A DNA stretch of 39,766 bases, taken from positions 1 through 39,766 of the forward strand of contig JAQXBA010000128.1 in assembly GCA_029252625.1 (NCBI GenBank). Reading direction: 5' to 3'. Positions 17,310-25,005 of the stretch are shown one piece after another. The notes under the pieces are model-generated. The model was not told the origin of the DNA, searched no databases, and saw nothing but the letters and a program-made list of their open reading frames with translations. Both the position numbers and the translations under genes were made by a program. Within the stretch, counting starts at the first letter, position 1; the number at the start of each line of letters is the position of its first letter. This DNA is from Opitutia bacterium. GTDB taxonomy: Bacteria > Verrucomicrobiota > Verrucomicrobiia > Opitutales > Coraliomargaritaceae.

Positions 17310-18242
17310 TTATTTCGCGAGACGGATGGTGCGAGCCTGAATTATGAGGTCTTGGCTTCCTGCTACGATTGGCCGGACTTCGCCGATGATTTGCACTTTT
17401 TGATCTAGTAATGAGCGAAGGTCGTTGATAAATAGTTGGGACATATCGACGTAGGTAGTTTTTTGGCCATTTGGCGATTTAAGGCGAAGTGTAAAACGCG
17501 GCCCTTTTGGACTCATTTCGCGAACCAGAGTTCCGGTTAAATTTCGCAGTGGTGAATTTGCGTCGAATTCGAGGCGCTGCGGGAGTTCGGATTTTTGCTG
17601 ATCAGCGGCGCTGATCATAATGCTGCGCGACTGCACTCGTACGTTTGGCTGTGCTTTCTGGGCTAAATTGGGGATTGGCGTTCCCAGAGGAGCGGCGTGC
17701 CATTTGATGTTTTCTGGTCTTAGTGCGCTGGGTGCAAGTTGGCCGACCTCAGCGTTCGAGTCTATCTTGAGGCGCAGCGGGAGAGCGTGCACCGGCACTT
17801 GATCGGCGGTGTAGTTTGGGATGTCGAGTGAGTTGAAGTAAACGGGCAGAGACTTGTGGAAACGAATGGTCGACCAGATGTCGTTGTGGGCGATGATTTC
17901 GAAGTTATCATTCCGTTGGATCGTGGTCAGCACTCGAGAATACTCGTTGGGTTCAAGGTACACCAAGCTGCCGTGCGCGGCGTCGAAGTTCTTGGAGAGT
18001 CGCTGGCTGAGAATATAGCCCTTGAATGTGGCGCTGTATTCGAGGCATTTCCAGCCCGGCTGCGTTTTGTCAGATTCCTGCACGGCGCGTGATGACTGAA
18101 TGAGCGATGAGTGGGCATCAATCTTAGCAATAATTGCGGCCTCCGCGGATGGCGCTAGTCGGAGGATGACGTCCTTTCCATTAAGATGCGCTGCACAAAT
18201 TAGTGTTGTTAGTGCGTAGGTTGCTATGCGCCAAAACTGCAT
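17310..18242 (-). CDS. Exported protein with SH3-like N-terminal domain
   Basis: A 310-residue protein with a short signal peptide (MQFWRIATYALTTLICAAHLNG). Residues about 22-85 look like a bacterial SH3 domain (VILRLAPSAEAAIIAKIDAHSS ... PGWKCLEYSATFKGYILSQRL). The middle (90-220) is unrecognised. Residues about 225-310 (NLTGTLVREMSPKGPRFTLRL ... KVQIIGEVRPIV...IQARTI) have the strand pattern of an OB-like fold. It is probably periplasmic; a cell-wall or envelope-binding role is a guess. It follows the pseudouridine synthase gene by 32 bp on the same strand. Confidence 0.65.
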   Translation of the reverse strand: MQFWRIATYALTTLICAAHLNGKDVILRLAPSAEAAIIAKIDAHSSLIQSSRAVQESDKTQPGWKCLEYSATFKGYILSQRLSKNFDAAHGSLVYLEPNEYSRVLTTIQRNDNFEIIAHNDIWSTIRFHKSLPVYFNSLDIPNYTADQVPVHALPLRLKIDSNAEVGQLAPSALRPENIKWHAAPLGTPIPNLAQKAQPNVRVQSRSIMISAADQQKSELPQRLEFDANSPLRNLTGTLVREMSPKGPRFTLRLKSPNGQKTTYVDMSQLFINDLRSLLDQKVQIIGEVRPIVAGSQDLIIQARTIRLAK

Positions 18243-18274
18243 GATGAAACAATAAAAAAGGGAATTCTGTGGGG

Positions 18275-19009
18275 TTATTTAGTAAAGAGGCGCTCGATAT
18301 CTTTTTTGCCTAGTATTTTGATGCCACCCTTAGGGATATTCTTTAGAATAATGCCGCCGATTTGCACGCGAACAAGTTTTTTGACAAAATAGCGGTGTGC
18401 TTCAAATAAACGGCGGATTTCACGCTTTTTACCATGATGAAGATGCACTTCGAGTCGACGCGCAGAACCTTCGCCAAGGTCGGGGGCGGGGATGACTCGC
18501 TCCGCTTTGAGGAAGTCGCCTTCAAATTCAACGCCCGCCAATAGCTTTGGGATATCGTTTTTTTTGAAATCTTTATTAAGCACAACGCGATAGCGCTTGG
18601 TGATTTCGGTGCTCGGGTGTGCGATCTTGTTGGCGAGGTCGCCGTCGTTGGTAATAATCAGAAGGCCCTCGCTGTCTTTATCGAGTCTGCCGGCACAAAA
18701 AAGGCGAAGACGCTGGAGGTCTGGTTGAAGTAGCTGAAAGACCGTTTTTTCGGCAAAAGGGTCTGAGTTGGTGCAGACGTAGCCTTTTGGCTTATTCATT
18801 ACCAGAGTGATCGAGCGCTCCTGTTTGTGCAGGATTGGCTTATTGTTCACGAAGATTGCTGCGTCTGGGAGTGCTTTGTCGCCGAGTTCGGCTCTTTTGC
18901 CGTTAACACGTACATGACCATCTTCAATCTGGCGCTCTGCTTCACGACGTGAGCAAATGCCAGCGTTGGCTATAATTTTCTGAATGCGTTGTTCTTCGGG
19001 CTTCGACAT
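18275..19009 (-). CDS. Pseudouridine synthase, RsuA/RluB/E/F family
   Basis: A 244-residue enzyme converting uridine to pseudouridine in rRNA. Residues about 8-55 are an S4 RNA-binding domain (QRIQKIIANAGICSRREAERQI ... VRVNGKRAELGD). The catalytic motif is GRLDKDSEGLLIITNDG with Asp110, and LHHGKKREIRRLFEAH is the typical C-terminal signature. It resembles RluB more than RsuA, but the target site cannot be fixed from sequence. ATG at 19009 is preferred over an in-frame GTG six codons earlier, because MSKPEEQRIQK is the usual start of the S4 domain. It is divergent from fabG, with 128 bp between. Confidence 0.92.
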   Translation of the reverse strand: MSKPEEQRIQKIIANAGICSRREAERQIEDGHVRVNGKRAELGDKALPDAAIFVNNKPILHKQERSITLVMNKPKGYVCTNSDPFAEKTVFQLLQPDLQRLRLFCAGRLDKDSEGLLIITNDGDLANKIAHPSTEITKRYRVVLNKDFKKNDIPKLLAGVEFEGDFLKAERVIPAPDLGEGSARRLEVHLHHGKKREIRRLFEAHRYFVKKLVRVQIGGIILKNIPKGGIKILGKKDIERLFTK

Positions 19010-19137
19010 ACATGCACTTGAGTCCACTTAGGGCTCTGCTGTCAATATTGCTCGATAAAAGTAACATTCGTGCTTGCCCCGAGCCGAAATAATAGGGAAG
19101 ACTTTAATAGATATACAAAGTGAACTTAATTTTTTAA

Positions 19138-19886
<749 letters not shown>

Positions 19887-19901
19887 CTGAAAAGAACGAA
19901 T

Positions 19902-19931
19902 TCTAACTCTAACTCCAACTCTAAATCTAAT
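19902..19931 (+). repeat. Hexanucleotide tandem repeat before acpP
   Basis: Five consecutive six-base units, consensus TCTAAC: tctaac, tctaac, tccaac, tctaaa, tctaat. They end 5 bases before the acpP ATG and fill the place where a ribosome binding site would be. The tract is unpaired-looking and purine/pyrimidine-alternating with no G, so the leader should be unstructured. Confidence 0.75.
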
Positions 19932-19936
19932 ATATT

Positions 19937-20191
19937 ATGTCAGAACAAACAATCGAACAACGCGTATCAACAATCATCGTAGACCAGCTCAACGTAAATG
20001 AAGAGCAGGTGACGGCAGCAGCGTCTTTCTTGGACGATCTTGGTGCTGATTCTCTCGACACAGTCGAGCTGATCATGGCATTTGAAGAAGAGTTTCAGGA
20101 CGAGATTGACGGCGAAATTCCAGAAGCTGAAGCTGAAAAGCTACAGACTGTTGGCGATGTCGTTAAATACATCACTGAAAAGGCTGGATAA
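19937..20191 (+). CDS. acpP: Acyl carrier protein
   Basis: An 84-residue, strongly acidic carrier of fatty-acyl chains. The 4'-phosphopantetheine attachment site is Ser39 in [11 protein letters not shown]. All four ACP helices are visible, with the conserved [31 protein letters not shown] at the end. Between fabG and fabF; a stable hairpin follows its stop. The start is fixed by length and by the typical [10 protein letters not shown] opening. Confidence 0.97.
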   Translation: MSEQTIEQRVSTIIVDQLNVNEEQVTAAASFLDDLGADSLDTVELIMAFEEEFQDEIDGEIPEAEAEKLQTVGDVVKYITEKAG

Positions 20192-20215
20192 GACCTTTTT
20201 CTACATTTTATAACT

Positions 20216-20243
20216 TAAGCCGCTTAATCGCGGCTTACTTTTT
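20216..20243 (+). terminator. Hairpin between acpP and fabF, partial terminator
   Basis: TAAGCCGC (20216-20223), loop ttaatc, GCGGCTTA (20230-20237), then ctttttatc. The 8-bp perfect stem plus a T-rich tail has the form of an intrinsic terminator, 11 bases before the fabF ATG. It would let most transcripts stop after acpP and give more ACP than FabF. Confidence 0.65.
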
Positions 20244-20253
20244 ATCTCAGACT

Positions 20254-21510
20254 ATGGATGAATCGTTTAAACGACAGCGAGTAGTAATCACCGGTATTGG
20301 AACTGTCACAAGTTACGGCAATGGCGTCGATTCCTTTTGGGATAGTCTCCTTGCTGGCAAAAGTGGAATCGATAGAGTTCAGTCATTCGATACAACTGAA
20401 TATGCCAGCAAAGTGGGAGCAGAAGCTCTGGACTTTAAGCCAGGTGATTTCATGGACCCTAAAGATGCTCGGCGAAATGATCGTTTTACTCAGTTCGCAG
20501 TCGCTTCGTCTAGGCTCGCATTAGCTGATGCTGGAATTGATCCAAGTAAGCTGGATGCCGACCGTTTCGGTGTATTAGTTGGCTCTGGTATTGGTGGGAT
20601 GTTAACGACCCAGATGCAAAGCCGGCGTCTCTTTGAGATGGGGCCGCGCAAGGTGTCTCCATTCATGATTCCTTCTTTAATCGCAAACATCGCTAGTGGT
20701 GTGGTTGCAATTGAGGTGGGTGCTCGTGGCCCTAATTACGGTATCGTCAGTGCCTGTGCTTCTGGCACGCACAGTATCGGTGAGTCATTCCGTATGTTGC
20801 GTGACAATGATGTCGACGTGATGATCGCCGGAGGTAGCGAGGCTGCCGTCACGGAGCTTGGTTACGCTGGGTTCTGTTCGATGAAAGCGATGAGCACAAA
20901 CTTCAACGATGAACCTACACGTGCTAGCCGTCCTTTTGACAAAGGTCGTGACGGGTTTGTGATGGGGGAAGGCGCTGGGGTCTTAATCATGGAGACTCTG
21001 GAGCATGCGCAGGCACGCGGGGCGACAATCTACTGTGAAATTGCTGGTTATGGTGCCACTTGTGATGCGTATCACATCACATCTCCCGACCCAGAAGGTA
21101 AGGCACTTTCGTTTGCGATCTCCAAAGTGATCAAGCAAGCTGGCCTGCAACCGGAAGATATAGATTATATCAATGCACACGGCACTTCGACTCCTTATAA
21201 TGATAAGTTCGAGACTGGCGCAGTAAAAAAAGCGCTGGGTGATCATGCATACAAGATTCCGGTTACTTCCACCAAAGGCATGACAGGGCACTTGCTCGGC
21301 GCTGCGGGTGGTATTGAATCTGCGGTTTGTGCCCTTGCGATTCGTGATGGTAAGATTCCACCTACGATTAATTACGAAGAACCTGATCCCGATTGTGATC
21401 TCGATTGCGTGCCAAACAAGATGCGTGAAGCAGAAGTGAATGTCGCGATTTGTAATAACCTTGGATTTGGCGGACATAATGCGACGCTTCTATTTAAGAA
21501 GTTCGTCTAG
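20254..21510 (+). CDS. fabF: Beta-ketoacyl-ACP synthase II
   Basis: A 418-residue condensing enzyme that extends acyl-ACP with malonyl-ACP. Catalytic residues by spacing to E. coli FabF: Cys168 (SACASGTHS), His309 (NAHGTSTPYND) and His346 (TKGMTGHLLGAAGG). The C-terminal NNLGFGGHNATLLFK loop is standard. ATG 20254 precedes RVVITGIGTVTSYGNG by a few residues as usual. Last gene of the fab cluster, closed by a strong terminator. Confidence 0.96.
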   Translation: MDESFKRQRVVITGIGTVTSYGNGVDSFWDSLLAGKSGIDRVQSFDTTEYASKVGAEALDFKPGDFMDPKDARRNDRFTQFAVASSRLALADAGIDPSKLDADRFGVLVGSGIGGMLTTQMQSRRLFEMGPRKVSPFMIPSLIANIASGVVAIEVGARGPNYGIVSACASGTHSIGESFRMLRDNDVDVMIAGGSEAAVTELGYAGFCSMKAMSTNFNDEPTRASRPFDKGRDGFVMGEGAGVLIMETLEHAQARGATIYCEIAGYGATCDAYHITSPDPEGKALSFAISKVIKQAGLQPEDIDYINAHGTSTPYNDKFETGAVKKALGDHAYKIPVTSTKGMTGHLLGAAGGIESAVCALAIRDGKIPPTINYEEPDPDCDLDCVPNKMREAEVNVAICNNLGFGGHNATLLFKKFV

Positions 21511-21538
21511 TATCGACCGTCGCTATTATTGAGCGAGC

Positions 21539-21566
21539 AGCCCGCGATTTGTCGCGGGCTTTTTTC
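21539..21566 (+). terminator. Strong rho-independent terminator of the fab cluster
   Basis: AGCCCGCGA (21539-21547), loop tttg, TCGCGGGCT (21552-21560), followed by a run of T. The 9-bp G/C-rich perfect stem with U-tract begins 28 bases after the fabF stop and separates the fab genes from the next cluster. Confidence 0.9.
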
Positions 21567-21708
21567 GTTTTATAGAGGGTCTGTCGGGCCCTTTCATTCT
21601 GGAATAGATTGATCTGACCCGCCCGCTGAGGCGAATTTCAAGCGCCTGCATCGATTGACTGCGCGGTAAGGTATTGCACTGATTAGCTGGATTGAGCGGT
21701 TTCACCTC

Positions 21709-21738
21709 TTGACGTCATACTACATTATGTCGCATATT
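21709..21738 (+). promoter_or_regulatory. Possible promoter of the ATPase/regulator cluster
   Basis: TTGACG (21709-21714) and CATATT (21733-21738) with an 18-base spacer, just upstream of the ATG at 21756. Transcription would begin only about 10 bases before the start codon. This is a weak pattern match in the only sizeable gap before the cluster. Confidence 0.3.
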
Positions 21739-21755
21739 AATTGACTCTACGACTC

Positions 21756-22274
21756 ATGCAGCAACATAAAGCACTTATCCTTCGCAGTAACCGGTTCCTT
21801 GGATCGTACTTGGTGAATAAGGGCTTGCTGTCCAGTGCAGATTTGGATGTTGCAAATGAGAAGCTTATGGAGGCAATCCGGTCGCCTGAGTTGTTGAAGA
21901 ATGCTTCGATATTAACGACGCTGCTATACGATTTAAAGACGTTAGACGAAGCTCGCTTGCTCGATCACATCGTCGAGGAATATGGCATTGGTCTCATCGA
22001 CTTAAATCAGGTTCAACTGGTTTCGCTGCCTCCAACCGAGCTGGATTTATCGCTCTGTTGGGCCTCTTCGACTATACCTTTCGATAAGGTCGAAGAAACT
22101 TATATGGTTGCGACGTGCTATTATTTGAGTGAGCCGGTGGTGAAGCATTGGGAGAAGCTTTTGAATGGTAAAGTCGTATGGTACGGCACTTCAATAGCTT
22201 CGATGAGTCGAGGTCTTGAGCGTTTAGAGGATGTTTCAGCTGCCGAGAAAGCTGCAGCCGGGGAGGAGTTGTAA
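21756..22274 (+). CDS. Stand-alone MshEN/T2SSE_N-like protein
   Basis: A 172-residue soluble protein. It matches the layout of the N-terminal domain of GspE/PilB/MshE ATPases without any ATPase part. Residues about 12-40 (NRFLGSYLVNKGLLSSADLDVANEKL) follow the R.LG..L...G.L....L..A pattern of the MshEN c-di-GMP motif. The second half (IVEEYGIGLIDLNQVQLVSLPP ... CWASSTIPFDKVEETYMVATCYYLSEP...) follows the usual 'YG.P.VDL...P......P......PL......LVVA..DP' core. The Leu-Gly start and the partly changed motif leave c-di-GMP binding open. ATG 21756 is preferred to a TTG five codons earlier. It is the first gene of the cluster that ends with a GspE/PilB ATPase, 23 bp before the next gene. Confidence 0.65.
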   Translation: MQQHKALILRSNRFLGSYLVNKGLLSSADLDVANEKLMEAIRSPELLKNASILTTLLYDLKTLDEARLLDHIVEEYGIGLIDLNQVQLVSLPPTELDLSLCWASSTIPFDKVEETYMVATCYYLSEPVVKHWEKLLNGKVVWYGTSIASMSRGLERLEDVSAAEKAAAGEEL

Positions 22275-22297
22275 CGTCTTAGATAGTTACCAGGGAT

Positions 22298-23602
22298 ATG
22301 GCCTACAGTGTTTTAATTTTAGATGATGATGTGGACTTCAATAGCTTATTGACGGATATTTTTGAACAGGCAGATTACATTGTTACGTCGATCACAGATC
22401 CAACAGAAGCGTTCGAAGTTTTTAAAAATACCGATTATGATCTGGTTGTGACCGATCATAAAATGCCGGACATAAGTGGAGCTAAATTCATGGAAATGAT
22501 TAAGCGTATAAAGCCGGAGGTCCCTGTTATCATGGTTTCTGGCTTTATGGAAAATGACACGATACGTTCACTGATCAGTGGCGGCGTGGGTGGAGTTTTC
22601 TTAAAGCCACTCAATATTTTTTCACTACTGGATCGGACTGCTGAGCTCATTGATGAGACGAAACGATTAAAGCAAAACACTCAGTCGTACAACGATGCTT
22701 CGAATGAAGGAAATGCGCTTGAGGTCGAGGCGCGTGGTTTTCCTTTTGTCTCTTTTCCGTGCAAGTCGCAGGCATCCATTGATTTTGCGGAACGACTTTA
22801 TAACCTGCGTAATTTTAAATCGACGCTATCTCTGATTGGTGAGCCTGGTACACAATTTCGATTGATCTGTGAAGACATCCGAAATTTCTACAAGAATGAG
22901 AAAGAGTACTTTATTTATGTGAGCCCAGGCTCGTTCGATGCAGAGCAAGTGCTTGCGATGGTTGAGGAAGCTAAGGTCTACGAGGCAGAGCGAGTTACCT
23001 GTGTGCTGCTGGATGTTGAATCTATGACCGATGCGCAAAAGCGTCTAGCCACTGTTTTGTCAAATTGTGCGGGGATATTTGAGTTGATCGAGATGCCGTT
23101 GAGAACGATTTTTTGTGCTAATGGCGATTTAGATACGCTATATGATGAAGGGCGTATTGATGAAGATTTGTATATCTTGATGGGCACGGCAGAAGTTTGT
23201 GTGCCGCCCTTGCGCGATTGTGCATTAGATATTGCGATCTTGGCGCAGCAGATGGTTGTCGACATTATCCGAGAGAAGGGGATGTCCACGGTCTCTCGAT
23301 TTGAAGCCTCTGCAAGGGATTTTCTGAGTAAACAATCATGGGATAATAATTACGAGCAACTACGTTTAACAGTTCGGCAAGTGATGGAATCCAATCCCAG
23401 CAAGGTGTTGATGCTATCGGCAGTTACTTCTGCGTTGCAGTCGGTTATGCTAGCTTCACCGCGGGCTCGTTTTGAGGCCCGCCTATCTCGTGCACGTGTT
23501 GATTATGTACGAGCTACTTTGATTCTTTTGGGCGGTGATAAAGCGAAAGTCGCCGCTTTCTTTGGCACAGATACGGCAGTGGTCGAGGCAGCATTAAAGT
23601 GA
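22298..23602 (+). CDS. Response regulator with degenerate NtrC-type AAA+ domain
   Basis: A 434-residue protein. Residues 3-115 are an intact receiver (LDDD at 8-11, Asp53 in VVTDHKMPDISG, Ser81, Lys103 in FLKP). Residues about 150-365 align in order with an NtrC AAA+ domain but lack its working parts: GEPGTQFRLI at 181-190 stands where Walker A GE(S/T)GTGKE should be, with no Gly-Lys; LLDVESMTDAQKRLATVL (237-254) replaces the LDEI Walker B region; no GAFTGA loop. NGDLDTLYDEGRIDEDLY and VPPLRDCALDIAILA (275-317) are still close to the family. Residues 400-434 resemble a Fis-type HTH (LILLGGDKAKVAAFFG). It probably cannot hydrolyse ATP or drive sigma-54, so it may act as a phosphorylation-switched binding protein. 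Confidence 0.8.
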   Translation: MAYSVLILDDDVDFNSLLTDIFEQADYIVTSITDPTEAFEVFKNTDYDLVVTDHKMPDISGAKFMEMIKRIKPEVPVIMVSGFMENDTIRSLISGGVGGVFLKPLNIFSLLDRTAELIDETKRLKQNTQSYNDASNEGNALEVEARGFPFVSFPCKSQASIDFAERLYNLRNFKSTLSLIGEPGTQFRLICEDIRNFYKNEKEYFIYVSPGSFDAEQVLAMVEEAKVYEAERVTCVLLDVESMTDAQKRLATVLSNCAGIFELIEMPLRTIFCANGDLDTLYDEGRIDEDLYILMGTAEVCVPPLRDCALDIAILAQQMVVDIIREKGMSTVSRFEASARDFLSKQSWDNNYEQLRLTVRQVMESNPSKVLMLSAVTSALQSVMLASPRARFEARLSRARVDYVRATLILLGGDKAKVAAFFGTDTAVVEAALK

Positions 23603-23639
23603 ATTAGGCGATAAACAGAACTTAACAGAAGTAGTTACT

Positions 23640-24950
23640 ATGGCTGGACGAATATTAGTTTTAGACGACGAAGAGAACTATGCTGAAATGCTTCAGGATC
23701 TTCTACTTCAACATAACTACCGGGTCGATATGGCAACGCGTCCCGAGCGGGCAATTGATCAATTGAAGGAGATTCCTTATGATTTGGTCATTTCAGATTA
23801 TAAGATGCCAGTGATGGATGGTGCCGAGTTTCTTCGGAAAGCTCGCGAGCTGTATCCGAATTTGCCCTTTATTTTAGTCTCTGGGTTGATGAATACTCCC
23901 GAGTTGGTCAAGGTGGCTAATATGAGTGTCACTTTGGTGATGGAGAAGCCTTTGGATACGACCGCATTCTTAGTGCATGTTGCGAAGTTCGCAGAGCAGA
24001 TGACGAGCGAGGAGAAAGACGAATTTGATCGTGAGCTTACCAGTGGTGACGCTGCAGCGGCCAGCCAGTATCAGAGTTACCCCGAAGAACCTCGTTTCTT
24101 CAGTGCAGGCTGTGCAACTTCAATACGCTTTATGCAAGCTGCGTGGAATATCAGTCAGAGGAGCTTGAGTCTGTTTATTCTTGAGCCTGCTGGTGGTGAT
24201 GCAAGCCTCGCTGTAAAGGATATTTCGTCGTGGCGTGGCAACAAGGATAAGCCGATTCAGGAATTAAACTTTAAAGAGTTCACAGATTTAGATGCCAATC
24301 AGCTTGAAAAGTTGCTCGCAGATGAAGAGCACAGTCATGTCCTTTCGATTCGCTTGACGTCGCTCGATCAAGTGTCGGAAGTGCAAGCCCATTTGGCGAA
24401 ATTCTTGCAGTCTGTCGATTCTGCCAAAAATGCCCTGTTTGCTTGCCTGCTGCAAGGCCCAGTGTCGGAGATGCAGTTTTTACAGCAGGCAGATTCGCTT
24501 GGTTGTATCTTGCCGCCACTTTGTCAGCGTCCGATCGACATTGCTCAATATGCGCACCGTTTTGCCCGTTTGCAGGCTGATCGTACTACCAAGCCAAAAG
24601 TGGCAGAATTCACTCAAGAGGCAGTATATATGCTGTTAGCGCTCGAATGGCCCAGGAATTACCAACAGATACAGGAAGTTATTTCGGCTGCGGTCGAAGT
24701 GAGTGAAGATGAACCCATTAGCCTTGAAGCTTTCAAAGGTGGGCTCGGTGAAAACGTGGTGCCTGCTGCAGAGATTCGGCTGGCTGAATTTATTAAAAAG
24801 GCTCAAACTGAGCATCTTAAGAATGAGTTGTTGGATTCGGGGAACTCCGTGGTGGTTTTGATGCGTCGACTTGAACTCGCCTCAAATGTAGAAACTGAAG
24901 ACGATTTAAAACGACTGCCTTTACTCTATCCAAACCTGTCTAATCTTTAA
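23640..24950 (+). CDS. Response regulator with more degenerate NtrC-like domain
   Basis: A 436-residue paralogue of the gene just upstream (37 bp apart). The receiver is intact (LDDEE at 8-12, Asp53 in VISDYKMPVMDG, Ser81, Lys103 in VMEKP). Residues about 150-365 still show the NtrC order in its second half: ILPPLCQRPIDIAQYAHRFA (290-309) for the sensor II-proximal LPPLRER.EDI, and LLALEWPRNYQQIQEVISAAV (332-352) for the WPGNVREL helix. At the Walker A position there is only LEPAGGDASL. No LDEI, no GAFTGA. The C-terminus (375-436) has no clear HTH. It is likely a non-catalytic, phosphorylation-dependent partner within this cluster. Confidence 0.75.
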   Translation: MAGRILVLDDEENYAEMLQDLLLQHNYRVDMATRPERAIDQLKEIPYDLVISDYKMPVMDGAEFLRKARELYPNLPFILVSGLMNTPELVKVANMSVTLVMEKPLDTTAFLVHVAKFAEQMTSEEKDEFDRELTSGDAAAASQYQSYPEEPRFFSAGCATSIRFMQAAWNISQRSLSLFILEPAGGDASLAVKDISSWRGNKDKPIQELNFKEFTDLDANQLEKLLADEEHSHVLSIRLTSLDQVSEVQAHLAKFLQSVDSAKNALFACLLQGPVSEMQFLQQADSLGCILPPLCQRPIDIAQYAHRFARLQADRTTKPKVAEFTQEAVYMLLALEWPRNYQQIQEVISAAVEVSEDEPISLEAFKGGLGENVVPAAEIRLAEFIKKAQTEHLKNELLDSGNSVVVLMRRLELASNVETEDDLKRLPLLYPNLSNL

Positions 24951-25005
24951 GCGTCGATTTTGTAAAAACTAAATTCTCACTGACTGATCCCAACCCTGTT
25001 CACTT

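Noticed and set aside
22298-23602. A normal sigma-54-dependent activator
   Set aside because: Walker A lysine, the second acidic residue of Walker B and the GAFTGA loop are all absent in the translated sequence.
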